The position numbers were made by a program, and so were the translations under genes. From Marchantia polymorpha subsp. ruderalis (Eukaryota; Streptophyta; Marchantiopsida; Marchantiales; Marchantiaceae), in the NCBI GenBank assembly GCA_037833965.1, contig AP031355.1, forward strand, positions 21,105,501 through 21,169,500: a stretch of DNA of 64,000 nucleotides, in the 5' to 3' direction. The notes below the pieces were generated by a model. It had not been told where the DNA came from and searched no databases. It saw only the letters and a program-made list of their open reading frames with translations. Below, piece after piece: positions 1 through 10,687 of this stretch; the stretch's first letter is position 1; the number at the start of each line of letters is the position of its first letter.

Positions 1-502
1 CGACTGCCGCGCACTAACTCCCTACCCTGCCACTCTTCCGCGTAGGCGGAATTCGCGCCGGTGGCGAACTCCTTCCGCCTTAGGCGACCGCCTCCGTTTC
101 TTCCAATAGCGATAACTCCCGAAGTCCTCATCCGTTCCAAGCGTTCTTGGGCTCGTTAGAATCAGCGCGTCGAGCTCTTTCCAACGGGACCCTAATTTGG
201 TCAAGGCGCCCGAGGGTTGACCTAATTATGGAGGGTTTCCCTACAGCCGCGGACGCAACCTCCGAAGGCGGGTTTTGCGCCTTGCGCCGTAGAGATCCTA
301 ACTGCAGAGCTCGCAGGGAGGGTGGTGCCTGTCCTTACTGCGGCACCCCAAATCCCAGATTCTACAAGATCCCTCGAGAATCCCCGCGATCTTCCGGATT
401 CCCTCTGTTTTGATGTACCGAAGGCTATTTACAATGCTGCCAGGGTACAGTTTTCCAAAAATGTTTTAATTTCCTCAAAATTGCCAAAAGTGGGGTACCA
501 CG
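1..502 (-). mobile_element. Family A LTR, 5' terminal part, truncated and internally deleted
   Basis: Read on the minus strand this begins at the family A terminus (GTGGTACCCCAC, with the usual terminal A of TACCACA changed to G at 502) and runs through the GC-rich leader with CCTTCGGCG motifs and the shared module at about 116-235. At 1-40 it matches the very C-terminal coding part of the family ORF, as at 12395-12435. Nearly the whole ORF has therefore been deleted. It lies inside the ORF of another family A copy that resumes at about 503. The other end is outside the window, so no target duplication can be checked. Confidence 0.6.
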
Positions 503-1045
503 CACGTGTGCGCGCTGCACAATTGCAATCCGCACAAACACCTTCCGCACGAACGCCTTCGGCGGTGGACGCTTTCGGCGATGCGGAGTTGGTAGAAGCC
601 AGACAGGCGAGCGGTGCGAGTTTGGCACAACCAAAATCTCCCACCGCCTTAGACATTATGGCCGGAAGCAGGAAGGAACTGTTGCCACTGCTGCCTCATG
701 GCAGCAGTGGCAACAGTGGCCGCAGACGACGCAGACACTACGAAGCCCCACTCACGAGAGTCGTTAGAGAATTCAGTGACGACCGAAATCCTCAATTTGG
801 AGGATGACGAGGGAGGAGAGACGGAATCGGGATCGGGATCGAGCGAGGAGGAGGAACAATCGGTGGCAGGCACGCCGACGGCGGCACTCTGCGAGCAGGT
901 GGTACCTCTGTTGAGGTATCTCGATCGCAAGGTGACGAAGTATGCAGACCCCCCCCCCCAGCCTGGGTCCTACGTCGAGTTAGTGCGTAGGCAGACTCGC
1001 ACTAAAGTCCGCACCAGCAAGTTGTTGGCACGTCTGGATGGGGAC
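503..1045 (+). pseudogene. Family A U3 ORF fragment (linker, acidic stretch, start of coiled coil)
   Basis: Translation matches the middle of the family A ORF: VRAAQLQSAQTPSARTPSA, then SPTALDI, then in a second frame SVTTEILNLEDDEGGETESG, an acidic run EEEEQS, LCEQVVPLLRYLDRK and GSYVELVRRQTRTKV. The frame changes at about 680-700, exactly where a perfect foldback lies. The fragment is cut at 1045 by the TGTGG terminus of the next family A copy. It is non-functional. The product has no named family that I can recall with certainty. Confidence 0.75.
679..716. repeat. Perfect 17-bp stem foldback with TCAT loop
   Basis: Bases 679-695 (CTGTTGCCACTGCTGCC) are the exact reverse complement of 700-716, separated by TCAT. 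Other family A copies have only the right arm, encoding the AAAVATVAADD-like stretch. The left arm is therefore an extra inverted duplication that coincides with the frameshift in this ORF copy. Confidence 0.85.
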
Positions 1046-2298
1046 TGTGGTACCCCACTTTTGGTATTTTTGAGGAAATTAAAACATTTTTGGAAAACTG
1101 TACCGCGGCAGCAGTGTAAATAGCCTTCGGTGCATCAAAATAGAGTGAAATTGGAAGATCGCAGAGATTCTCAAGAGAACTCGTAGAATCCAGGAGTCCG
1201 GTGCAACGTTGGGGACGGACACCACCCTACATGCGGGCTCTGAAGGAATAACCCCTTCGGCGCAAGGCGCAAAATCCGCCTTCGGCGCTGCGCCTTCGAC
1301 GCTAGAGGAATCCTTCAGAACTTGAGGAATTCCCAAACGCCTTGACTTGGTTAGGGTTTCGTTGGAAAGAACTCGACGCGCTGATTCTAACGAGCCCAAG
1401 AACGCCATGAACGGATGAGGACTCCGGGAGTTATGAAGGTCGCAAGATACTCAGCTTCTCGCCTACGAGTAGGCGAGGAAAGTTTGTCCTATGCGCGGAC
1501 GAAGGCAGTTCGCCTACGCGTAGGCGAAATAGGGTTTGACGTTGGCGCGATGTCCGCCGCGAATCTCGCCTATGCGTAGGCGAGGAAACCTCTGCCCAGG
1601 CGAACGAGCGAAGTTCGCCTACGCACAGGCGCTTCGGCGTCGGCGGGAAATCCGCCTTCGGCCCTAGAAATGCTCCTTCGGGGTTAGAAATTGTACGGCG
1701 CCTTCCGCGCCAGCGCAGCAACGCGGACGGGCGAGGACCCACCTGAGTGGTAAAAATCCTTACGGACCGTACGGACTGTACGGACGGAACGGATGAGTGC
1801 GCCTCCGGTCGGACGGAGTAACGGCGACAAGAGCGCCGACGGAGAGGCGAGAAATGGACAGACTAGACGGAACATGTTGACCGCGGTCAACGCCTTCGGC
1901 GCCAGCGCAGCAGCGCGGACGGAATTCGCCTACGCGTAGGCGAGCGCCTACGCTTAGGCAGATGAAGTTCCGCGCCGGCGAAGATTCCGCCGGGGATTCC
2001 GCCTACGCAGAAGAGAGTTCAACTTTTGTCCAATGCGCGAACAATCGCCTTCGGCGGAGAGGGATTGGCCGAAGAGTGGTACGAACGAGTGTAGCGCGCA
2101 AGGCAAAAAATCCGCCTTCGGCGCTGCGCACCCATGTCCGCTGCCTAGTACGCTAGCGGAGTTCAAATTTGCCAATTCGAGCGTGTGAGTTAAATCGGCG
2201 TCGGCGGAGCGTGAAGCCGCGCGTGAGAGAGGAGACCGCTTTAGGGCGGAGCCGGCGCGGCCATCAAGTGATTCGACCCTCACGACCAAGAGCCGACC

Positions 2299-3365
2299 AT
2301 GACCTTCGACCAGGAGACGGAGGGCGCCCCATTCTTGAATTCGCGATTTCATTTTCTAGTGCAAGCTGCGCGCGTCCACCTGCTAGCTGTTAAACATTCT
2401 AGACATCGCCACGCGGAGGATTACTTGTTGACTGAGAGAGAATTGAGTGCGCGCGATTCGGAATTGAGGGAGATTAGAGTTTGCAGAGGGAGCAAGAAGC
2501 TCGAGCGGAGAAGAGAGAGAGTTGGCGAGCAGGCAAATTTCAAGAACGCGATGTCGAAGCTGAACAGATTGCGGATGCTGCCGCTCCGGCTTCCACAGAA
2601 CGGGTTGCGTGCCTACGAGGAGCGGCTGATTGCAAGAAAGCTCGATTTCTTGCTGTGGGGATGGAATTACATTTGTGTGGACATGGTGCGCGAATGGCTG
2701 GAACCACAGCGACCACCTACACGCGGATTGCGTCCGCATGTAGATCGGTGGACCGTTCAGGATTGGGCGCAGGCATTGGGGAGGTGTGCCGGCATCGAAG
2801 GGTACCTCCTCTTTGATAGTGAGTGCGTCAAGGTGTCGAAGCAGGACGAGGCGCAATTTGTGGAATTGTTCAAACTGGAGAGGTCTACCAAGAATGGGTA
2901 CAAGACTCGCGACTACAAAGATCGCTTCCGCCGAACTTTAGCGGCAGTGCTGCTGCAATTGCTGCAGCCACAACGCACCTCCTACATCACCTTGTGGCAG
3001 GTTTCTTTTGTGGAGCTCATCTTGGAGGGAGCTCCAGTTCACTGGGCGAGCATCCTGCACAGAGTGATGCGACAGCACGCATTCGAGGAGAAGGGGGGAA
3101 CTCTCAATCACCTTTCCCCTTTCTTGATAAACTTCTATCGGCAGAGGAACTGTCTGACCGCGGCGGAGCTCGCTCGCTTTCCGCCATTGTCCGTCGACCA
3201 TCCCGGGAAGTATGTGCGGGATAACGAGGTCGACACCGATGCAGAGGACTCACCAGCTTCTACTCCGCCGACACGGCGGGACGAGGGAAGAAGCACACCC
3301 GCAGCAAGAGTGCCGCGGAAGCGTCGATGGAGAGAGGAGTTAGATATAGGAGCAGCATTGAGAAC
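2299..3365 (+). pseudogene. Family A U3 ORF, N-terminal part (first half of a split ORF)
   Basis: ATG at 2299 in a good context (GACCATGACC), shared with the copy starting at 7463 on the minus strand, so this is the likely native start MTFDQETEG. About 340 residues are readable. Residues 1-90 are charged; about 100-310 form a conserved, probably globular helical region (LRAYEERLIARKLDFLLWGW, WTVQDWAQALGRCAG, TLWQVSFVELILEGAPVHWA, GGTLNHLSPFLINFYRQRNC). A basic stretch RKRRW follows. A frameshift lies at about 3332-3342, before the insertion point. The family is not one I can name, and no catalytic motif is visible. Its second half is at 8663-10644. Confidence 0.7.
3361..3365. repeat. Target-site duplication AGAAC (left)
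   Basis: AGAAC here and at 8658-8662 flank the family A copy 3366-8657. The bases before the left copy and after the right copy join into the continuous ORF sequence seen uninterrupted in other copies (compare the minus strand near 14400-14450). Confidence 0.9.
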
Positions 3366-4330
3366 TGTAATAACCCACTAAAGGCTAAAACTGCAATATA
3401 GTGGTAAAAAAGTCGAACCCATAGGGACAGAGGAACACACAGGGTACAAAGTGTCACGTTTAACAGACTATTGAGGAGTTTGAATTCTCAGGCGACTGTC
3501 ACTCCCAGAAATACTGCAAGTGTCCACTCGGAGCGCACTCGGAGGTCGCACAGTGCAACGTAACACACACACACACACCTGAAACTACAGAAACACAACC
3601 CAGAGATCCGTTAGGACCTCTACTCAAGATTTCAGGGGGAAAGTCTCTCAAGAGTGCACTCAGCGAAGCCGCGGGTAGTGACTCCCAACTCCGGCTTTTA
3701 CAACACTTCCACTAGCTTGCTGCTAGTGTAGGAAACCGGGATTGGACTGCCTACTTCGGATCGAAGTCACTCATACGCGGTGAACAACACTCTCAACTCA
3801 CAAAACACGCAGAGAACGCAGGTCCGCACTGAAGGACTCACTGAGAAACATTCCAGTAACACAATAACAGTCTATTGAAGAGTTTGAATTCTCAGGCACT
3901 TGTCATTCCCAGAAATACTACAGGGGTTACCCCAAAGGCACCTGCTGCAGCGTAACCTGAATTTACAACCAAGGCTTACACGAAGTAGCAAAACTTCACT
4001 TTGGCATTCAGGGGAAAAATCTCGAAGGAGTACAATCAGAAAGAAACACTCGAAGGTGTAGGGGCGAAACTGTTCAAGTATCTAACTAGTCACTGGCTCT
4101 GAGCATCGGCAGTCACCCGCAGGTGCAATTCCAAACTATTTAAGTCTCTAACCAATGTACTAGCTCTGAACATTCGGCCGAAGGCCTTCAGCTACAAAAT
4201 GCGGAACGCTAAATTGTAACTCCTCTTGCGTGGTGACAGAACTTTAAGGACACAAACACGCACAGAAAATGGGTTCCTGATCTGCACTTCCGAAATTGGG
4301 AAAGAACCCAAGGCAAAACGCCTTGAACTA

Positions 4331-4337
4331 CTTTATA
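4331..4337 (-). promoter_or_regulatory. TATA box in family A LTR tail
   Basis: Minus strand TATAAAG, conserved in the same place after the ORF in the other copies (10681, 12284-12292, 16162-16170, 21652, 56639). It is followed by a short CAAGGCG/GCCTTG inverted repeat. If this is the LTR promoter, the ORF lies upstream of it, in U3. That placement is an inference from sequence only. Confidence 0.45.
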
Positions 4338-4373
4338 CCTTCTAAGTCCTAACTAGCACTACACTGCACTACA

Positions 4374-7300
4374 CTATGCGCCTGCACGGAACCACGCTAC
4401 ACTACACTCCGCGGAACCAGTGCTACGTATCCTGCGCGACGGATTGCCGCGCACTAACTCCCTACCCTGCCAGTCTTCCGCTCGACTGCGCAGTCCCAAC
4501 CGCTGCAACGCCGCGGACACCTCCACCTCGAGGGTGGACATGGTATCCCGCGCCTTCGACAGAAAAGCGTCGAGCTTCTTCGCTACCTTCCGCCGACTCC
4601 TGCTGTCGCCTGCCAACAACCCGGCTGCGCGAAGTTCAAACTCACGCAGGGTGAGTTTCTCCTGCGCTGCCACTTCGCAGTGGGCGTAGCCCTTGAGACA
4701 GTGGGCGACACGCCTCGCCGTCTCCTCCTTCGTGCGATCTGCCTCTCGCCTGCGATCCTCTTCAATTACCACTAACTGCGATTCGGCCTCCGCACGCTGC
4801 GCTCTCAATTCACCACACTCTGACTGTAGCCTGCGGATTAAATCCTCATCCGCCTGCCGTGCGAGCTGACACTCCGCCAACAAACGCGTCTGTCGCACGA
4901 GCTCTTCTGACATAATCTGATTCTGAGTTTTCTCAGACATCAAATCCTGCGTGGTCTGCAGCACATCCCTGGTGAGCTCTTCCACTCTATCCTTCCGCAT
5001 CCTGTCGAGGGCGTGCGCTTTCCTCTCAAGGTTGTACTGCCCCCATAAACAGGCATGCCTCTCCTTCAATTCCCTCAACTCCTGGTCCACCCTAGCTAGT
5101 AGCTTGCTGGTGTGGACTTTAGTGCGAGTCCGCCTGCGCACTAATTCGATGTAAGATCCCGGCTGAAGTGGATCGGCGTATTTATCGATTTTGCGATCCA
5201 AGTACCGCAGCAACGGAATCACCTGCTCAGAGAGCGCCGCCGGCGGCGCTCCAACAATTTCCTCCTCCTCCTCCTCGGTATCCCCCGCTCCCGACATTTC
5301 TTCGGTGGAGCCTCCGTCGTCATCATCCGAGTGGAGAATTTCAGTCGCCATTGATTGCGTTGGCGACTGTCCCGAGTGGGGCTGCACGTCGTCGACGTGT
5401 GCTGCCTGCGAAGGCACCGCTACAGCTTCGCTGCTCTTCGCCAAAATGTCCCAGGCGGTGGGCGAATGTGGCCGTGCTACATCCCCGTCGCCCGCTTGTC
5501 GGTCTTCAATCGTGTCCTCTCTGCCGCCGACGTCCGCCGCCGAAGGCGATAGAGCGGAGGGTGTCTGCGAGGGGTTTGATTGCGCATCGCGCACCGAAAT
5601 TTCGTCCCGCGGACAGTCAATCCGCTCCTCCGTCAGTTGCTGCTCCCTCGATCGGTCCTTCGCGGGGGCTGTGCCGGGCCTGTGCACAGGCGCAAATGCC
5701 GGCGCGTTGTCCGCCGCAGGCGCAGCGCCGCGGACGTCTATCGCCAAAGGCGACATAGCCGGGGGCCGCTTGCCCGATGTCCCTTGGCCCTGAGGACCTA
5801 CCACCGAAGGCGCTTCTACCGGCGGATTACCCGCCGATGGTGCAGCCTCCGCACGCTCCCTGCTCGCATCTCCTCGGCCCGAAGGCCTTGGCGCCGAAGG
5901 CGCAAATCGCGGCGCGTTGTGCGCCGGAGGGTCTGGCCCCGAAGGCCTGTGTCCCGTAGGCGGATCTTCCGCCGGCTCCTTCCCCTTCCTACGTTGGAAC
6001 GGGGGTGATTCCTGCCTGTGCACAGGCGGCACGTGTGTAGGCGACCTGTGCACAGGCGGACTGCTTCTTCCCACGCGTAGGCGTAGGTCCACGTCTGCTT
6101 GTGGTCGCCGATCCGTCGAGGCTCGCCTGTGCGCAGGCGGAACACCTTTCCGCAACGCACGTGGTAACTCCTGAGGCCCTTGGCCCGTAGGCGGCCTCTC
6201 GTCCGTCGAGGGTGCAGCGTGGTCCGTTGCTCCTGCAGACGTCCGCGCTCCCTCGTTCTTCTCTGGCGACGCACTTCCTTTCTCCGTCGCAATCGTCGCC
6301 GTGTCCGCGCTGCTGGCTGGTAACACCAGCCTGCGCGCCTTCTGCTTCGGCCAGCTATACGATTCGTACAACGGCCGCGGTCGAATGGGAGCAGTGGGTT
6401 CTTGATGCTGCTCCTCTTCGGACTCTTCTCTCCATCGCCGCTTCCGCGGCACTCTTGCTGCAGGAGTATTTCTCCCTTCGTCCCTCTGCCTCGACCGAGT
6501 AGAAGTCGGTGACTCCTATGCATCAGTGTCGACCTCATTCTCCCGCACATACTTCCCGGGATGGTCGACGGACAACGGCGGAAAACGAACAAGCTCCGCC
6601 GCGGTCAAACAATTTCGCTGTCGATAAAAATTGATGAGGAAAGGAGAGAGATGATTTAGAGTTCCCCCCTTCTCCTCAAAAGCGTGCTGTCGCATCACCC
6701 TGTGCAGGATGCTCGCCCAGTGAATTGGAGTTCCCTCGATGATGCACTCCACAAAAGAGACCTGCCACAATGTGATGTAGCAGGCGCGGTGTGGCTGCAG
6801 TAATTGCAGCAGCGCCGTAGCCAAAGTTCGGCGGAATCGATCCTTGTAATCGCGGGTCTTGTACCCATTCTGGGTAGACTTCCCCTTCTTGAACAGTTCC
6901 ACAAATTGCGCCTCTTCCTGCTTGGTCACCTTGACGCTCTCACTATCGAAGAGGAGGTGCCCTGGGATGCCGGCACATCTCCCCAATGCCTACACCCAAT
7001 CTTGGACCGTCCACCGATCGACATGCGGACGCAATCCGCGCGAAGGTGGTCCCTGTAGCTCTAGCCACTCGCGCACCATATCCACACAGATGTAGTTCCA
7101 TCCCCATAGCAAGAAATCGAGCTTTCTTGCTATTAGGCGCTCCTCGAAAGCGCGCAGCCCGTTCTGTGGTAGTCGGAGCGGCAGCATCCGCAATCGGCCC
7201 AGTCTCGTCATGGCGTTCTTGGAGTTCGCCCGCTCGCTAATTCTCCTTCCGCTCCGCTCGAGCTCCTTTCTTCCTCGGCAAACTCTAATCGCTCTCAATT

Positions 7301-7463
7301 CCAAATCACGAGCACTCACTTCTCCCTCAATCACCAAGAAATCCTCTGCGCGGCGATGTCGAGAATGCTTAGCAGCCAACAGGTGGACGCGCGCAGCTCG
7401 CACTAGAGAATGGAATCGCGAATTCAAGAATGGGACGCTCTCCGCCTCTCGGTCGAAGGTCAT
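4374..7463 (-). pseudogene. Family A U3 ORF, full length with two in-frame TAG stops
   Basis: One frame runs from ATG 7463 (MTFDREAES) to TAG 4374-4376, about 1030 codons, broken by TAG at 6990-6992 (CAG in the copy at 2299) and at 6516-6518 (GAG elsewhere). Order: charged N-terminus; helical domain (about residues 100-315) with KLDFLLWGWNYICVDMVREW and HLSPFLINFYRQRNCLTAAE; basic RKRRW; proline/serine/alanine-rich linker (about 340-690) built on repeated CCTTCGGCG and CCTGTGCACAGG units; acidic SDDDDGG and TEEEEEE runs; LSEQVIPLLRYLDRK; then a coiled coil to the end (LRELKERHACLW to the LTLREFELRAAGLL region). No transposase, RT or integrase motif is seen. Function unknown. Confidence 0.75.
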
Positions 7464-7983
7464 GGTCGGCTCTTGCTCGTGAAGGACGACCCAATTGATG
7501 GCCGCGCCGGCTCTACGCTAAAACGGTCTCCGCTCTCACGCGCGGCTTCACGCTCCGCCGACGCCGATTTAACTCTCACGCTCGAATTGGCGAATTTGAA
7601 CTCCGCGAGCGTACTACGCCGCGGACACGGGTGCGCAGCGCCGAAGGCGGATTTTCCACCTTGCGCGGTACACTCGTACGTACCGCTCCTCAGGCAATCC
7701 TCCTCTGCCTCGGCGCGTGTGTCCGCATGTCGGACAAAAGTTCAACTCCCGCTCCGCTCGCAGGCGGACTCCTCGGCGGATTCTCCGCCGGCGCGGAACT
7801 CCACCCGCCTGTGCACATGCGCTCACCTGTGCGTAGGCGAAGTCCGTCCGCGTCGATGCGCTGGCGCGGAAGGCGTTGACCGCGGTCAACCGTCTCCGTC
7901 CAGACTGTCCGTTCCTTGTCTCTCCGTCGGCGCTCTCGCCGCCGCAACTCCGTCCGTCCAAGAGCGCATCCATCCGTCCCGGC

Positions 7984-8012
7984 CGTACAGTCCGTACGGT
8001 CCGTACGGATTT
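7984..8012. repeat. CCGTACGG palindrome cluster in family A leader
   Basis: Overlapping copies of the palindrome CCGTACGG spaced about 10 bp apart (GTACAGTCCGTACGGTCCG). The counterpart in the plus-strand copy is at about 1763-1792. The cluster sits in the LTR leader upstream of the ORF. Confidence 0.6.
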
Positions 8013-8657
8013 TACTATTCTGGCGGCTCCTTGCTCGTCCGCGGTGTTGCGCTGGCGCGGAAGGCGTCGTACAATTTCTACCTCACAAGGCGCATTTCTA
8101 GGGCCCAAGGCGGATTTCCCGCCGACGCCGAAGCGCCTGTGCGTAGGCGAACTTTGCGCCTACATCAAAACCCTATTTCGCCTGTGCGCAGGCGAACTTC
8201 CTTCGTCCGCGCATAGGACAAAACTTCTCCGCCTGTGCACAGGCGAAGAGCTGAGTATCTTACAACCTTCATAACTCCCGGAGTCCTCATCCGTTGTTGG
8301 CGTTCTTGGGCTCGTTGGAATCAGCGCGTTGAGCTCTTCCCAACGAGACCCTAACTAAGTCAAGACGCCCGGGTTTGACCTAAATATGAAGGATTTCCCT
8401 ACCGCCGCGGATGCAGCGCCTAAGGCAGATTTTGCGCCTTGCGCCGTAGGGATCATACCTTCAGAGGTCGCAGGGAGGGTGGTGCCCTTCCTCAACGCTG
8501 CACCCAACTCCTAGATTCTACGAGGTCCCTCGAGAATCTCTGCGATCTTCCGAATTCACTTTGTTTTGATGCACCGAAGGCTATTTACATTGCTGCCTTG
8601 GTACAGTTTTCCCAAAATGTTTTAATTTCCTCAAAATACCAAAAGTGGGGTACCACA

Positions 8658-8662
8658 AGAAC
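8658..8662. repeat. Target-site duplication AGAAC (right)
   Basis: Right partner of 3361-3365. The sequence that follows (CCACTGCTCCCAT) continues the interrupted ORF. Confidence 0.9.
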
Positions 8663-10644
8663 CCACTGCTCCCATACGACAGCGGCCACTGCACGAAGTG
8701 TGCAGCCGGCCGAAGCAGAAGGCGCGCAGGCTTGTGTTACCAGCCAGCAGCGCGGACACGGCGACGATAGCCACGGAGAAGGGAAGTGCGTCACCAGAGA
8801 GGATCGACAGAGCGCGGACGTCCGCATGAGCGGCGGACCACGCTACACCTCCGGCGGACGAGAGGCGGCCTTCGGGCCAAGAGCCTCCAGAGTTGCCACG
8901 TGCGAGGCGGACGAGTGTTCCGCCTACGCACAGGCGATTTCCAGCGGATAGGCGACCTCAAGCGGACGTGGACCTCCGCCTACACGTAGGCAGAGAAAGT
9001 TCGCCTACGCACATGCGGCCGCCTACAAGTAGGCAGGATTCACCCCCGATACAACGTAGGAAGGGGAAGGAGCCGGCAGAAGATCCGCCTTCGGGTCAAG
9101 GGCCTTCGGGACCAGACCCTACGGCGTATAACGCGCCGCGAATTGCGCCTTCGGGCCAACGAGTTTTGAGCAGGGAGCGTGCGGAGTCCGCACCTTCGGC
9201 GGGTAATCCGCCGGCAGATGCGCCTTCGGCGGTAGGGCCTTCGGGGCCAGGTACATCGGGCGAGCGGCCTTCGGCTCTGTCGCCTTCGGCGATAGACGCC
9301 TTCGGCGCTGCGCCAGCGGCGGACCAGGCACCGGTACTTGCGCCTATGCGCAGGCCAGACGCAGCCCTCACGCAGGACCTAACGGAGGAGCGGATTGACT
9401 GTCCGCGGGACGAAATTCAGGTGCGCGATGCGCAATTACACCCCGCACAGACACATTCCGCTCGATCGCCTTCGGCGGCGGACGTCGGCGGCGAAGAGGA
9501 CACGGTCGACGAGCGACAGGCGGATGATGGGGATGTAGCACGGCCACATTCACCCACCGCCTTGGACATTTTAGCGGGGAGCAGCGAAGCTGCAGGAGTG
9601 CCATCGGCGGCAGCACCCGTAGACCACTCGCAAGCCCACTCGGGTCAGTCGCCAACGCAATCAATGGCGACCGAAATCCATCCCTCGGATGATGACGAAG
9701 GAGGCTCCACAGAAGCAATGTCGGGATCGGGAGACACCGAGGAGGAGGAGGAGGAAATTGTTGGAGCACCGGCGGCGGCGCTCTCTGAGCAGGTAATACC
9801 TCTGCTGAGGTACTTGGATCGCAAATTCGATAAATACGCCGATCCACTCCAGCCGGGGTCCTACATCGAGTTAGTGCGCAGGCAGACTCGCACTAAAGTC
9901 CACACCAGCAAGCTACTAGCTAGGGTGGATCGGGAACTCAAGGATTTACGGGAGAAGCATGCGTGTTTGTGGGGACAGTATAATCTCGTGCGGAAGTCGC
10001 ACACCCACTACGACGCATTGAAGCAGGCGAGACTGGAAGAGCTCACCAGGGATGTGGTGAAGACCACGGAAGAACTGATTTCTGAGAAAACTCAGAATCA
10101 GGTTCTGTCAGAGGAGCTCGTGCGACAGACGCGGTTGTTGGCGAAGTGTCAGCTCGCACGACAGGCGGATGAGGAATTGATCCGCAGGCTGCAGTCGGAG
10201 TGCGGGGAATTGAGAGCTCAGCGTGCGGAGGCCGAATCGCAGTTGGTGGTAATTGAAGATGATCGCAGGTGAGAGGCAGATCGCACGAAGGAGGAGATGG
10301 CGAGGCGAGTCGCTCACTGTCTCAAGGGCTACGCCTAGTGGGAAGTGGCGGCGCAGGAGAAACTCACACTGCGTGAGTTGGAGCTTCGTGCAACCGGTTT
10401 GTTGTCAGGTGACAGTAGGAGTCGGCGGCGGGTGGCAAAGAAGTTAGACTCTTTTCTGACGAAGGCGCGGGATACCATGTCCACCCTCGAGGCGGAGGTG
10501 TCCGCGGCGTTGCAGCGTTTGGGACTGCGCAGTCGAGCTGAAGACTGGCAGGGTAGGGAGTTAGTGCGCGGCAGTCCGTCGCGCAGGAGGCGAAGCACAG
10601 GTTCCGCGGAGTGTAGTGTAGCGTGGTTCCGTGCCGGCGTGTAG
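8663..10644 (+). pseudogene. Family A U3 ORF, C-terminal part (second half of a split ORF)
   Basis: Continues the ORF that began at 2299. The linker is rich in PSA repeats encoded by CCTTCGGCG units (9190-9330), followed by SPTALDILAGSSEA, acidic DDDEGG and EEEEEE runs, LSEQVIPLLRYLDRKFDKYA, and a coiled coil with heptad-like LEELTRDVVKTTEEL and LQSECGELRAQRAEAESQL. Stops break it at TGA 8827-8829 (GGA in other copies), TGA 10270-10272 (CGA elsewhere) and TAG 10336-10338. The native stop is TAG at 10642-10644, after AWFRAGV. It is unlikely to make a full product. Confidence 0.75.
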
Positions 10645-10680
10645 CGTAGTGCAGTGTAGTGCTAGTTAGGATTTAGAAGG

Positions 10681-10687
10681 TATAAAG
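10681..10687 (+). promoter_or_regulatory. TATA box in family A LTR tail
   Basis: TATAAAG 37 bp after the ORF stop in the plus-strand copy, in a conserved tail context (TTAGAAGGTATAAAGTAGTTC). Presumed U3 promoter. The strength of the call comes from its conservation among copies. Confidence 0.4.

Larger units (their letters stand above)
3366..8657 (-). mobile_element. Complete family A unit, probable solo giant LTR (5.3 kb) with TSD
   Basis: On the minus strand the unit starts TGTGGTACCCCAC (8657) and ends GTGGGTTATTACA (3366), with AGAAC on both sides. Order: leader of about 1.2 kb with repeat modules, one long ORF (7463-4374), then a tail of about 1 kb containing a TATA box and a CA microsatellite. 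No second LTR, PBS or pol lies inside. TG...CA ends and a 5-bp duplication fit LTR-retrotransposon integration, so I read it as a solo LTR. A terminal-inverted-repeat DNA transposon is the alternative, but the 11319-18330 copy argues against that. Confidence 0.75.

Noticed and set aside
5191-5793. Long ORFs opposite the family A ORF (also 13149-14411)
   Set aside because: Open only because the GC-rich linker lacks stops on both strands. They mirror the sense repeats and lack independent domains.
5700-6180. CRISPR-like regularly spaced repeats
   Set aside because: The repeats are short palindromes in both orientations at irregular spacing within a coding sequence of a plant genome.
3366-8657. 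Family A as a TIR DNA transposon (ends TGTGGTA(A/C)CCCAC / TGTAATAACCCAC)
   Set aside because: The ends are near-inverted, but no transposase is present and the 11319-18330 copy has a PBS and PPT exactly at these ends. LTR ends are often short inverted repeats. Kept as the alternative explanation.
4374-10644. All ORF stops caused by C-to-T deamination
   Set aside because: 6990, 10270 and 10336 fit C-to-T, but 6516 (GAG to TAG) and 8827 (GGA to TGA) are G-to-T, so the pattern does not hold.
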